From the NCBI RefSeq assembly GCF_037996645.1, contig NZ_JBBMXV010000004.1, forward strand, positions 149,684 through 213,683: 64,000 bases of DNA, written 5' to 3'. The notes below the pieces were generated by a model that saw only the letters and a list, made by a program, of their open reading frames with translations, was not told the origin of the DNA and searched no databases. The position numbers were made by a program, and so were the translations under genes. Positions 1 to 8,314 of the stretch are shown here, in pieces. This stretch comes from Halalkalicoccus tibetensis (GTDB lineage: Archaea; Halobacteriota; Halobacteria; Halobacteriales; Halalkalicoccaceae). The first letter of the stretch is position 1. Each line of letters starts with the position of its first letter.

Positions 1-50
1 AAGGACATGAAAAGGGCGAGGCGCGAGTGCCAACGAGCGCCGAGGGCTTT

Positions 51-1664
51 CTAGAACCCGATCGCCTGTCCGTCCTTTCGGGGATCGGAGCCGCCGATCA
101 GGGTCCCCTCGTCGTCGCGATGGACGATCTGGCCGCCGCCCCAGTGGCCGCCGTCCTCGAAGAACTCGCTTTCCTCGACGATCTCGTGGCCCCGCTCGCG
201 CAGTCCCTCGACTACCTCGTCGGGGATCCGCGTCGTCTCCAGTGCGACTCGCTTGCCCTTGAGCCACCGGAACCGCGGCATGTCGAGGGCGGCCTGGGGG
301 TTCAGCCCGTCGACCATGTGCGCGGCGACCTGTAGGTGGCCCTGGGGCTGCATCGAGCCGCCCATCACGCCCCATGAGGCGCGAAAGCCGCCGTCCTCGC
401 GCAACATTGCGGGGATGATCGTGTGGAACGGGCGTTTCTCGGGCGCCAGCCGGTTGGGATGATCGGAATCGAGGCTGAAGGAGTGGCCTCGGTTCTGGAG
501 GGCGAACCCGCCGGCGGTGAGCCCGCTGCCGAAGCTCATGTAGACGCTGTTGATGAAGGAGACGGCGTTGCCCTGCGGATCGACGACGGTGAGGTACACG
601 GTGTTCGCGTGCTCGCCCGCCCGCGCGCCGTACTCGCCGGCCTCGCTTCCGACCTCGTCCGCGCGCTCGCTCGCGTACTCCGTCGAGAGCATCGTTTCGG
701 TGGGTACCTCGACGTGTTCGGGGTCGCTTACGTGGGCGTAGCCGTCGGCGAACGCGAGCTTGGTCGCCTCGATGAGCCGGTGTATGCGCTCCTCGTTCGT
801 CGGCTCGCCCTCGATCCCCAGCGCCTCGGCGACGTTCAACGCCTCGAGCGCGACGATCCCCTGGCCGTTGGGCGGGTGTTCGAGCACCTCGACGCCGCCG
901 TACTCCGTGCTGATCGGTTCCTCCCACGTGCTCTCGTGGGCCTCCAGGTCGGAGAGCGAGAGGGTACCGCCGTGCTCGCGGACGGTCTCGACGACCTCCT
1001 CGCCGAGTTCGCCGCCGTAGAATACCTCGGGACCCTCGCGGGCGATCAGCTCGAGCGATTCGGCGAACGCGGGGTTCCTGAACCGTTCGCCGGGCTCGGG
1101 CGCCCGGTCCTCCGGGAGGAACGTCTCGGCGCTCGCGTCGAACTCGGCGATCCGATCGGCGGCGTTCCCCCACTGGCGGGCGACGTACTCGGTGACCGGC
1201 GCCCCGCCCTCGGCGTAGCCGATCGCGGGCCCGAGCAGATCGTCGAGCTCGAAGGTGCCGTAGGCGTCGAGAAGCGTCGCCCAGCCGTCGAGCGCGCCCG
1301 GTACCGTCACGGGCAGGCCGCCGTCGGCGGGCATGACCGGCTCGCCGTCCTCGCTCTCGTCGGTTCGCTCGCGGTACTCCTCGAGCTCCGCTTCGGCGGG
1401 CGCGCGCCCGCTGGCGTTGAGCGCGCGGTACTCGCCGTCGAACTGGGTCAGCGCGAAGGCGTCGCCGCCGATCCCGGTCATGTGTGGTTCGACGACGTTC
1501 AACACCGCGGCGGTGGCGACCGCGGCGTCGGCCGCGTTGCCGCCGTTCTCCAGCACCTGTGTTCCGGCTCGGGCCGCGAGCGGGTGGCTCGTGGCGACCA
1601 TGCCGTTCGGCGCCATCGTCGCCGATCGCCGGCCGGCGAACTCCCACGGGTAGTCGAACTCCAT
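51..1664 (-). CDS. ggt: Gamma-glutamyltransferase (Ntn hydrolase)
   Basis: This 537-residue protein has the gamma-glutamyltransferase fold. The N-terminal part carries GGNAADAAVA (about 41-50) and TGIGGDAF (63-70). The small-subunit start reads ...EHANTVYLTVVD, so Thr355 is the likely autocatalytic nucleophile. LQNRGHSF and RPFHTIIPAML follow, as in the family. It would hydrolyse or transfer gamma-glutamyl groups. Haloarchaea are known to use gamma-glutamylcysteine rather than glutathione, so that thiol is a plausible substrate (inference). No signal peptide is visible, which suggests a cytoplasmic enzyme. It lies downstream of, and on the same strand as, the AbrB-PhoU gene, with a 73-base gap. 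Confidence 0.9.
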   Translation of the reverse strand: MEFDYPWEFAGRRSATMAPNGMVATSHPLAARAGTQVLENGGNAADAAVATAAVLNVVEPHMTGIGGDAFALTQFDGEYRALNASGRAPAEAELEEYRERTDESEDGEPVMPADGGLPVTVPGALDGWATLLDAYGTFELDDLLGPAIGYAEGGAPVTEYVARQWGNAADRIAEFDASAETFLPEDRAPEPGERFRNPAFAESLELIAREGPEVFYGGELGEEVVETVREHGGTLSLSDLEAHESTWEEPISTEYGGVEVLEHPPNGQGIVALEALNVAEALGIEGEPTNEERIHRLIEATKLAFADGYAHVSDPEHVEVPTETMLSTEYASERADEVGSEAGEYGARAGEHANTVYLTVVDPQGNAVSFINSVYMSFGSGLTAGGFALQNRGHSFSLDSDHPNRLAPEKRPFHTIIPAMLREDGGFRASWGVMGGSMQPQGHLQVAAHMVDGLNPQAALDMPRFRWLKGKRVALETTRIPDEVVEGLRERGHEIVEESEFFEDGGHWGGGQIVHRDDEGTLIGGSDPRKDGQAIGF

Positions 1665-1737
1665 GGCTGGCGTCCGTCCCCCTGGGTCTTGAAAGGTGAA
1701 GAAGGGGCAAGTTCCGACCGGGCGTTCACGAGCCGGT

Positions 1738-2769
1738 CTATTTGATGGTCACGTGCTCGCTTTCCTCGTTGAGCGCGAGGTTTGCGGCAATCTCGGCGTT
1801 GCGCATGGCGAACTGGGCGGTCTGCTGGAGGCTCACCAGCACCTCCCGGACCTGTAGCAGGTCCTCGTTGTCCATCTCGGGGAGGTCGCTCAGGATCTCG
1901 TCCTCCCGATCCGAGATCTCCTTGAACAGTTTGCGCACCTGGATCGTCAGATCGTAGTCGCGTTCGACGGCGGCCTCGACCGCCAGCGCCGTGATCTCGT
2001 CGACCTGATCGGTGAACTCCCGGATCCGACGCATCGTCGCGCTGTCAACCGCCAGCCCGTGGTCTTCGGACTCCAGAACGATCTCGGCGATGTCCTCGGC
2101 GTTATCGGCAGTGAGCTCGAGGTTCTTCGCGATCGAGCGATAGCCGATCAGGGCAAAGCCGTCGTCTAACCCCACCGCCCGCGCCAACGTCGGGTTCTGG
2201 TAGGCGGTGAAGATCAGGCGAAGCAGGAGGACGAAGATCTTGTTGGCCTGTCGTTCGCGGTTGAGCGCACGCTGGGCCAGGTCGGGGTTGCCCATCGCGA
2301 GCGCCTTGACGGCCTCGCCGCGCATCGTGCTGCCGGTGTTCTCGAGGCGTTTAAGTAGGTTGTCGAGCGTGAAGTCCTCGGGATCGACCGAACACCGGAT
2401 CGCGATGTCCTCGGGAGTCTCCTCGATGACCCCGAGCCCCATGAGCTGGGTTTCTGCCTCGTAGACGGCGTTGATGTGGTCCGAAGAGAGCGCTCCCTCC
2501 TCCTGTTGGACGTGGATGATCCGTCGGCCGAGGACGTACTGGGCGACGATCGCCCGTTCGATGGCCTGCGCGTCGAGTTCGTCGGCGTGGATGATCGCCT
2601 CGCTTTCCTCCCGGTCGGCGGACTCGGGCATCACGGTCAGCGCGCCCTTGCTGCCGCGTCGCAGCGTCACCTCGTCCCCTTTCTCGACGTAATGCTCCTT
2701 CGCCCAGTCGGCCGGCAACGTCATCGCGAGCGTCGAGGGCCCCAGTCGCTGGACCTTGCGTGTATCCAT
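1738..2769 (-). CDS. AbrB-PhoU phosphate-uptake-type regulator
   Basis: A 343-residue protein. Residues 1-50 form a SpoVT/AbrB-like swapped-hairpin DNA-binding domain (RKVQRLGPSTLAMTLP, KGDEVTLRRG). About residues 110-335 form an all-helical PhoU-type region with two repeats. This fusion is common in archaea and is usually annotated as a PhoU-family transcriptional regulator. PhoU proteins act in phosphate signalling. The phosphate transporter in this window (56.0-57.2 kb) is far away, so the target is unknown. The stop TAA is at the left end, and the start at 2769 puts the AbrB motif right at the N terminus. Confidence 0.85.
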   Translation of the reverse strand: MDTRKVQRLGPSTLAMTLPADWAKEHYVEKGDEVTLRRGSKGALTVMPESADREESEAIIHADELDAQAIERAIVAQYVLGRRIIHVQQEEGALSSDHINAVYEAETQLMGLGVIEETPEDIAIRCSVDPEDFTLDNLLKRLENTGSTMRGEAVKALAMGNPDLAQRALNRERQANKIFVLLLRLIFTAYQNPTLARAVGLDDGFALIGYRSIAKNLELTADNAEDIAEIVLESEDHGLAVDSATMRRIREFTDQVDEITALAVEAAVERDYDLTIQVRKLFKEISDREDEILSDLPEMDNEDLLQVREVLVSLQQTAQFAMRNAEIAANLALNEESEHVTIK

Positions 2770-2842
2770 GTCACCAGTATATCCTGAGTGGTCTTAATAT
2801 TCACTCATTTCCCATTATATGTAACATAATCTATCCGGTGGG

Positions 2843-3907
2843 TTAGGAGACCTGCAACATACGCCGTTCGACCCGACCGACGCGGACGCGGGTCCAGCTC
2901 CGCAGCTCCTCGTCGAGCTCGGGATCGCCGGTGTCGACCCTGAGGACGCCCGTCTCGTCGAGCTTCGACCGGGAAGCGACGATCTCGACCTCGCACCGAC
3001 GGATCACGTCGGGCGAGAGCTGCTGGTTGCCCCGCCCGAAGACGAATCCCTGGCCGCCGATCGGCGAGACGACGATGACGTTTCGCTCGCCCAGCGCCGC
3101 GAGGACCTCCGACTCGCTTCCGTCCCGGACGAGCAGCTCCCCCTCTCGCCAGACGTCGACACCCAGCGCGCTCGCGTCGATCCCGAGCTCCGCTTCGATC
3201 GCGCCGACGGTGCTGCCGGGCGCGAAGACGTACGTGGTGTCGGGGTCGACCTCCGCGGCGAACCCCTTGACGAGCCCCTCGACGCTGCCGCCCCCGAGCT
3301 GTTTCGAGGACTGTAGCTCCTCGGCGACCGGGACGTCGACGACGGCCCTGAGGCTCGTGCGTACCTCACCCTCACGGTAGGCGTCCTCGTCGATGTCGCT
3401 GACCTCCCGCGATTCCGTGGCGTCGAAACTCGCCGCGATCCGGCCCGCGTCCTCCGGTGTGACGCCGAAGACCGACGAGTAGACCTTCACCCCGGCGGGA
3501 ACCCCGAGCACCGGCGTTTCGCTTCCTGCATCGGTCACTGTCTCGGCGACGTCCGTCGCGGTGCCGTCCCCGCCGACGAACAGGACGAGGTCGACCCCCC
3601 GCTCGAGGAACCGCCGAACTGCCTCGCGGGTGTCGGCCGCGGTCGTCCCTTCGTCGGGTTCGTGGATGATCTCGGGCGAAAAACCCGCCTCCCGGGCCTC
3701 GACCTCGCCCATCGGATCGCCGGCGGTCAGGAGCTCGACGTCGGAGGAGCGCTCCCGGAGGGCCTCCAGCGCAGCGACGGCCCGTTCGGGCGCGCGGGGT
3801 TCGGCGCCCCGTTCGCGGGCCTCCTCGACCTTGCCGTCGGTCCCCTTCAGCCCGACCCGCCCCCCCATGCCCGCGATGGGGTTCAGCACGAAGCCGATGC
3901 GTCGCAT
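2843..3907 (-). CDS. ATP-NAD kinase family protein (COG3199 type)
   Basis: The start is placed at the ATG giving MRRIGFVLNPIAGMGG. The open frame extends 69 bases further upstream, but those residues are basic and do not fit the family. Length is 354 residues. A Walker-like GGDGT motif (VLFVGGDGTATDV) and the N-terminal NPIAGMGGRVGLKGTDG are diagnostic of the archaeal ATP-NAD kinase group. This group is related to NAD kinase and diacylglycerol kinase, but its physiological substrate is not settled. It is transcribed divergently from the small gene at 4009. A second, degenerate NAD-kinase-like protein lies at 42.9-43.7 kb. Confidence 0.82.
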   Translation of the reverse strand: MRRIGFVLNPIAGMGGRVGLKGTDGKVEEARERGAEPRAPERAVAALEALRERSSDVELLTAGDPMGEVEAREAGFSPEIIHEPDEGTTAADTREAVRRFLERGVDLVLFVGGDGTATDVAETVTDAGSETPVLGVPAGVKVYSSVFGVTPEDAGRIAASFDATESREVSDIDEDAYREGEVRTSLRAVVDVPVAEELQSSKQLGGGSVEGLVKGFAAEVDPDTTYVFAPGSTVGAIEAELGIDASALGVDVWREGELLVRDGSESEVLAALGERNVIVVSPIGGQGFVFGRGNQQLSPDVIRRCEVEIVASRSKLDETGVLRVDTGDPELDEELRSWTRVRVGRVERRMLQVS

Positions 3908-3978
3908 ACCGACGGGTTCGATCCGACGGACAAAGAACGACCGGGTCGGCCGGCGTCGACCGGAGGCGGTTGTCAATA

Positions 3979-3986
3979 CTTATAAA
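3979..3986 (+). promoter_or_regulatory. TATA-like box for the 38-residue membrane protein
   Basis: CTTATAAA ends 23 bases before the ATG at 4009. This is the spacing expected for a leaderless haloarchaeal transcript and supports the tiny ORF downstream. Confidence 0.6.
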
Positions 3987-4008
3987 ACAGGGAAACACAG
4001 GTCGAGGC

Positions 4009-4125
4009 ATGTACCCGCTCCCGCTCGACCAGCACGGCACGATCCCGATCGAATACCTCGGCCTCCCGGTGCTCGTGGTCTGTCTCGTCGTGACGCTCGC
4101 GTGGCTGCTCTACTTCTACAGGTAA
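4009..4125 (+). CDS. Tiny single-pass membrane protein (38 residues)
   Basis: ATG at 4009, TAA at 4123-4125. The product begins MYPLPLDQHG and continues into one hydrophobic helix (about residues 18-37, LGLPVLVVCLVV...), ending YFYR. A well-placed TATA-like box 23-30 bases upstream supports expression. No recognised family. The architecture, a short polar N terminus with a single helix and an aromatic-basic end, resembles small integral membrane subunits, but no partner gene is adjacent. It sits between divergent and convergent neighbours, so it would be monocistronic. Confidence 0.55.
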   Translation: MYPLPLDQHGTIPIEYLGLPVLVVCLVVTLAWLLYFYR

Positions 4126-4250
4126 CATAACGGTCGTTAATCACATATACTCCGGCGTCGTGAGGGTGGCTACTGGCGGTCACGGACCGGCCGATAACCG
4201 CGATAGGGTGCCTCTGATAGAGGCCGGTCCGCTGGCCGCCAGCCTTCCCG

Positions 4251-4940
4251 CTACCCGTCGAGTTCGACGCGCTCGCGGAGCCAGTCTGCCGCGGCCTCGA
4301 CGGTCGCCTCGTCGGTCCCGATGAGCTTCAGACTGACCCCGTCGCCGGGGTAGCTCCCCACCGAGACGTCGAAGCGCTCCCGGAGCTCCGCCAGACGCGG
4401 AACGAGCTCGCTCTCGGGCTCGCTCGTCTCGACCCGGGCGACGTACCGGGGCTCGCCCTCGAACTCCCCCTCGATCGACTCGAACATCGCCTTCATCTCG
4501 CTCGGCACCCCCGGCAGGACGTAGATCCCCTCGACGACGGCGCCGGGGGCGACACCCGCCTCGTTGTGTAGCGGGCGCGCACCACGGGGCAGGTCCGCGG
4601 TCCCCGCGGTGAGTTCGTCGCGCTCGTAGCCTCCCTCCTCGACGAGCCACGCCAGCGCCTCCTCGTTTCGCTCGACCCCGCGGCCGATCGCCGCGGCGAC
4701 CCCCTCCATGGTGACGTCGTCGTGGGTCGGGCCCAGCCCGCCGGTGACGATCACCGCGTCGTACTCCGCGCGGTACTCGTTGACGACGCGGGCGATCTCG
4801 CCCACACGATCCGGCAGTACCGTCACGCGTTCGACGTCGACGCCCCGCTCGGCGAGGCGTTTGCCGAGCCACGCGGCGTTGGTGTTGATCGTATCGCCCG
4901 CGAGGATCTCGTCGCCGACGGTGACCACCGCGACGTGCAT
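4251..4940 (-). CDS. Molybdopterin-binding (CinA/MoaB-like) domain protein
   Basis: Starts at MHVAVVTVGDEILAGDT; an in-frame ATG 33 bases upstream would lie inside the preceding gene and adds nothing conserved. The 229-residue protein has the MoCF_biosynth core: GDEILAGDTINTNAAWLGK at the N terminus and VTGGLGPTHDDVTMEGVA in the middle. It matches the stand-alone N-terminal domain of CinA, without the nicotinamide-nucleotide amidase domain. The exact substrate is unknown; candidates are pyridine-nucleotide repair or molybdopterin-type binding. It is the last gene of the tfe-DUF2110-DUF5803-cinA run, 29 bases after DUF5803. Confidence 0.8.
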   Translation of the reverse strand: MHVAVVTVGDEILAGDTINTNAAWLGKRLAERGVDVERVTVLPDRVGEIARVVNEYRAEYDAVIVTGGLGPTHDDVTMEGVAAAIGRGVERNEEALAWLVEEGGYERDELTAGTADLPRGARPLHNEAGVAPGAVVEGIYVLPGVPSEMKAMFESIEGEFEGEPRYVARVETSEPESELVPRLAELRERFDVSVGSYPGDGVSLKLIGTDEATVEAAADWLRERVELDG

Positions 4941-4969
4941 GCCCGCCGTTAGGGACGGCGGAGTAAAAC

Positions 4970-5716
4970 TCACCCCATTCCCGGCGGCGGCCCGCTGTCG
5001 TCGTCGATGTCCACGTCGAGCCCCGCCTCCTCGCGCCGGCGCTGGAGCTCCTGGATCTGCCGGTAGACGTACGCCCCGGCGATCGTCGCGCCGATCGAGG
5101 CGACCACGATCAGTCCGCCGAACAGGTAGACGTCACGTTCCTGGTAGTAGCGCACGGAGATGGCGTCGGCGTCCATCTCGTCCCAGGTGATGTGGGTCTG
5201 GTCGTCGACGACCTCGGTCTCGTGGCCGCCCGGCCGGATGTTCGCGAGCACGAAGTTGTCGACGCGGTAGCCCGGCGGGAGGATCACCTCGTAGGAGCCG
5301 TCGACGAAGGTGTCGGTCGCGAAGTTCCGGGTCTGGGAGTCGGAGGTGAAGGCGAGCTGGCCGTTCTCGGCGGGCAGGTGGACGTAGACCTCGGAACGTG
5401 TCTCCTCGACCTCGATCTCGTCCATCCCTACCACCGTGCCGTCGGGATACCGGAACTGCACCGCCCGGACGTCGATCGGGTTGTCGTCACCGTAGCGCGT
5501 CGACTGATGGAGCCGCACCGTCTCCCGGTCCTCGATCGTGTAGACCGCCTCGTACTCGCCGTCGGTGACCTCGATGGTTCCGTCGGCGTCGGTGTCCCAG
5601 TCGTAGTCGGCGTCCTCCTCGAGCCCCTCCTCGCTGGTCGTCGAACCGAACCCCGCACAGCCGGCCAGAAACAGCAGCGCGACCAGCGAGACCAGCGCGA
5701 GCAGTCGGCGGTTCAT
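4970..5716 (-). CDS. DUF5803 family lipoprotein
   Basis: Starts at MNRRLLALVSLVALLFLAGCAG, a signal peptide with a lipobox-like LAGC (Cys about residue 20). The mature region is acidic and beta-rich, and a single transmembrane helix follows (VYLFGGLIVVASIGATIAGA) before a charged tail ending GPPPGMG. The protein would be anchored at both ends, with most of it outside the cell. This matches the halobacterial DUF5803 family, whose function is unknown. The start overlaps the end of the DUF2110 gene by 4 bases, indicating translational coupling in the tfe operon. Confidence 0.8.
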   Translation of the reverse strand: MNRRLLALVSLVALLFLAGCAGFGSTTSEEGLEEDADYDWDTDADGTIEVTDGEYEAVYTIEDRETVRLHQSTRYGDDNPIDVRAVQFRYPDGTVVGMDEIEVEETRSEVYVHLPAENGQLAFTSDSQTRNFATDTFVDGSYEVILPPGYRVDNFVLANIRPGGHETEVVDDQTHITWDEMDADAISVRYYQERDVYLFGGLIVVASIGATIAGAYVYRQIQELQRRREEAGLDVDIDDDSGPPPGMG

Positions 5717-6390
5717 GAACCGATGACACACCGCAGTTCCGAGGTGAGGTACGGCCCGATCGCCGAGAGCAGCCCCGGCGGGTCGGTCCCCTCACGGCAG
5801 ACGACGCTCTGCTCGAGCAGGCCGAGCCGCTCGACCGTGACGATGTCGTTTGCGTGGCCCGCACGGTTGACAGTCGCGCGCACCTCCCCACGGGTGGCGT
5901 TGTTGACGTTCACCCGGCCGGTACCCCGGGTCCAGTCGTAGAGCCGGTCGCGCTCGGCGTCGGCCAGCCTGGAGGGTTCGTCCCCGTCCCCGTAGACGAA
6001 TCTCATGGGAAGGTGCTGGACGAGGCCGAAGCGCTCGACGAGCTGGGCGGGCCGCCCCTGGCCGAGGCCCAGCTCCCCGGCCGGGATCCGTATCTCGCGG
6101 CCGGCGTCGAGGACGAACCCCTCGTCGTCCCACGACTGTAGCGTGCCGACGTAGCTCTCTCCCTCGGTGAACTCGTCGGTGATCTCGCCCCACTCCTCGC
6201 GCAGCGCGTTGCGGGCGACGGTGGCGTCCTCGCCGTCGACGCTCACGGTGGGGAAGTCGTCGTGGCGAACGCCGACGTCGTACTCCACGTCGAGCTCGCC
6301 GATCGCGTTCTCGACGAGCGACCGGAGCCCGTCGAGCGCCTGCTCGCGCGACTCGCCGTGGACCGTCACCTTGGTTGCGAGGACGACCAT
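5713..6390 (-). CDS. DUF2110 family protein
   Basis: The start at MVVLATKVTVHG (cat at 6388-6390) shares one base with the stop codon of tfe, so translation is probably coupled. The longer in-frame extension runs back inside tfe and is not used. The 225-residue protein matches the archaeal DUF2110 family. It has no transmembrane segment. The central region (VGTLQSWDDEGFVLDAGREI) looks like an OB-fold-type strand pattern. The family is conserved next to TFE in archaea, so a link to transcription or RNA handling is plausible but unproven. Confidence 0.8.
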   Translation of the reverse strand: MVVLATKVTVHGESREQALDGLRSLVENAIGELDVEYDVGVRHDDFPTVSVDGEDATVARNALREEWGEITDEFTEGESYVGTLQSWDDEGFVLDAGREIRIPAGELGLGQGRPAQLVERFGLVQHLPMRFVYGDGDEPSRLADAERDRLYDWTRGTGRVNVNNATRGEVRATVNRAGHANDIVTVERLGLLEQSVVCREGTDPPGLLSAIGPYLTSELRCVIGS

Positions 6391-6914
6391 TAGGCCTCGC
6401 TCTCGACGTTGAGCTCGCCCCGTAGTTCGTCGATCCGGCGTTCCATCGCGTCGACGAGCCTGTCGTTGTCCATCGATTCCAGCGGCGAGCCACACTCGGG
6501 ACACTCGAAGCCGAAGTCCATCGCCTCGCCGAACTCGAAGCGGATCGAGCAGACCTCACAGAGGTAGAACTCGTGGTCGCTCTCGTAGCCCTCGCGGTCC
6601 TCTAGGGCGTCGAGCAGGCGCTCCATCTCCTCGGCCAGGTTCTCCGGGATGTTCTCGTACTCGAAGGTCCACAGGTAGGTCAGCCAGCCCGAGTCCTCGT
6701 CGCGCAGCCGACGGTAGCTCGCGAGGTCGTTCTCGTAGAGGATGAACAGCGCCCGGCGTACGTCGTTGAGCTCCAGGTCGAGCTCCTCGGCGAGCTCCTC
6801 GTCGGTGACCTCCCCGTCGGGCGGCGCGGCGGCGACCGGCATTCCCTTCGGCCCCACCAGCTCGTGCAAATACTTCTGTATGACGGGGTCCTCGAGTAGA
6901 TCCTCAAAAGCCAT
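6390..6914 (-). CDS. tfe: Transcription initiation factor TFE, alpha subunit
   Basis: A 174-residue protein with the two expected parts. The N-terminal extended winged helix spans about residues 1-95 (DEELAEELDLELNDVRRALF, then the arm around YLWTF). The C-terminal zinc ribbon has Cys119, Cys122, Cys138 and Cys141 (CEVC...CPEC). TFE helps TBP and TFB open promoter DNA and stabilises the RNA polymerase open complex. It is the first gene of a four-gene run (tfe, DUF2110, DUF5803, cinA-like). A TATA-like TTAAC box lies 25-30 bases upstream, suggesting a leaderless mRNA. Confidence 0.95.
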   Translation of the reverse strand: MAFEDLLEDPVIQKYLHELVGPKGMPVAAAPPDGEVTDEELAEELDLELNDVRRALFILYENDLASYRRLRDEDSGWLTYLWTFEYENIPENLAEEMERLLDALEDREGYESDHEFYLCEVCSIRFEFGEAMDFGFECPECGSPLESMDNDRLVDAMERRIDELRGELNVESEA

Positions 6915-6938
6915 TAACCGCCATTACATTGCTCCCCG

Positions 6939-6944
6939 GTTAAG
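6939..6944 (-). promoter_or_regulatory. Putative TATA box of the tfe operon
   Basis: CTTAAC on the minus strand, 25-30 bases before the tfe ATG. The spacing fits a leaderless transcript. Confidence 0.45.
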
Positions 6945-7015
6945 TCTTGCCAACTACTCCGTTCTACGGGGCGTGCCTGACGACCCCGATCGTAGGGGAG
7001 GGCTCGTGGACCCGT

Positions 7016-7564
7016 TCACCCCGAGTCGGTAGACTCGACCTTCTTCCCCGTCTCCTGTGGGATCACCCGCTGGTCGGCGTCCTCCCACTCCCGCTCCAGC
7101 TCTCGGCCCTCGAACAGCCGGTCGAGGAACACCGCGAGACCCGCCACCTCCGAGTGGGGCTGGTTGGTGACGCCGACGTTCCAGTCGGCGTGTTCGTAGA
7201 TCCCGAACGGGACCTTCTCGCCGCCGACGACGACGAGGAGGGGCTCACCGGACTCGCCATGGGCCGCGCGGATCTCGCTCTCGACGTCCTGGACCCGCTC
7301 GCCGTACATCGTCAGGTGAACCACGCTCCCCTCCCACCCCCGAACGAGCGCCTTCTGCGAGCTCGAGAGCTCGACCGCGAAGGGGCCGCCGAAGCGGGTC
7401 GTGATGTCCTCGACGGTCTCCTTCGACTGGCCGGCGTTGTCGGGGAGGATCGCCCGGTCGGCGCCGAGCGCGCGGGCCGTGAGCCCGACGTGGGTCGTCA
7501 TCCGCTCGTCGCGGCCCGGCCGGTGGCCCAGCCGGCAGACGGCGACCTCCGGTGTGTCGTGCAT
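7016..7564 (-). CDS. tRNA (cytidine(56)-2'-O)-methyltransferase Trm56
   Basis: A 182-residue SPOUT-class protein. The N terminus, VAVCRLGHRPGRDERMTTHV, is typical of archaeal Trm56, and the knot region carries LLVVVGGEKVPFGIYEHADW and VGVTNQPHSEVAGLAVFLDR. Trm56 methylates the ribose of C56 in the T-loop of tRNAs with S-adenosylmethionine. Length matches the core enzyme. It is divergent from the small membrane gene at 7637, with a 72-base shared intergenic region holding both promoters. Confidence 0.9.
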   Translation of the reverse strand: MHDTPEVAVCRLGHRPGRDERMTTHVGLTARALGADRAILPDNAGQSKETVEDITTRFGGPFAVELSSSQKALVRGWEGSVVHLTMYGERVQDVESEIRAAHGESGEPLLVVVGGEKVPFGIYEHADWNVGVTNQPHSEVAGLAVFLDRLFEGRELEREWEDADQRVIPQETGKKVESTDSG

Positions 7565-7636
7565 GGGACCGATCGGCCCGGCAACGGGTAGGCGGTTTCG
7601 GTTCGGTTTTTACCCCGGCGACGCCAGTGATCGACA

Positions 7637-7855
7637 ATGAGCGCGCTCGATCGTCTCGGCGAGTACGTCCGCGAACACCGCGGGGGACTGCTGACGGATT
7701 TCGTCTTCGCCCTCGCGTGGGTGACGCTGGTCAACGTCATCTTCGTCGTCGTCGACGGCCCCCAGTGGGCCTACTACATGCTCATGCTCGCGGGCGTCCT
7801 CGCGTACTTCGGGTTCGTCTGGAGCCTCGAGATCGCGAGAGAAGGGAGCGGTTAG
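7637..7855 (+). CDS. Small two-helix membrane protein
   Basis: A 72-residue protein with two predicted transmembrane helices (LLTDFVFALAWVTLVNVIFV and YYMLMLAGVLAYFGFVWSL) separated by a short loop with DGPQW. The N terminus is charged. No known family recognised. It converges on and overlaps by 4 bases the stop region of the universal stress gene on the other strand. Confidence 0.7.
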   Translation: MSALDRLGEYVREHRGGLLTDFVFALAWVTLVNVIFVVVDGPQWAYYMLMLAGVLAYFGFVWSLEIAREGSG

Positions 7856-8313
7856 TCGTCCTGGCGGGCGTCGACGACGAGCACGGGTCGGTGGGTCGTC
7901 CGCAGGACCCGTTCGGCGACGCTGCCCAGCAGGACCCGCGAGACGCCGCTGCGGCCGTGCGAGCCCATGACGATCATGTCGGCGTCGTGCTCGTCGGCGT
8001 AGCTCGTGATCACGGTGTGGGGGCGCCCCGCGGCGATATGTTCGACCGTCGGAACGCCGCTTTCCTCGGCGCGCTCGACGACACGGTCGGTCGCATCGCG
8101 GGCCTTCCGTTCGACCTCCTCCATCTCGCCGAACTTGCCGGCCCGGATGCGATCGACCTGTTCGGTGCCGAGGCTGAGGTCCATCGCGTCGGTGTCGACG
8201 ACGTACAGCGTGTGCAGCGTCGCGCCGTACGTCTCGGCGAGATCGATCGCGCGTTCGACCGCCAGTTCCGCGACGTCGCTTCCGTCCGTCGGGACGAGTA
8301 TCGTGTCGTACAT
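7852..8313 (-). CDS. Universal stress protein (UspA family)
   Basis: A 153-residue single-domain Usp. It begins MYDTILVPTDGSDVAELAVE and ends with the ATP-binding signature MGSHGRSGVSRVLLGSVAERVLR (G-2x-G-9x-G-S/T pattern), then RPVLVV. It lies one base beyond the sodium:solute symporter large-subunit gene on the same strand. The pair is frequent in haloarchaeal acetate or solute transport loci, where Usp proteins are thought to modulate the transporter (inference). A second Usp gene is at 55.2 kb. Confidence 0.92.
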   Translation of the reverse strand: MYDTILVPTDGSDVAELAVERAIDLAETYGATLHTLYVVDTDAMDLSLGTEQVDRIRAGKFGEMEEVERKARDATDRVVERAEESGVPTVEHIAAGRPHTVITSYADEHDADMIVMGSHGRSGVSRVLLGSVAERVLRTTHRPVLVVDARQDD

Positions 8314-8314
8314 A

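Noticed and set aside
423-1745. 440-codon plus-strand frame opposite ggt
   Set aside because: Shadow of a well-supported gamma-glutamyltransferase on the other strand.
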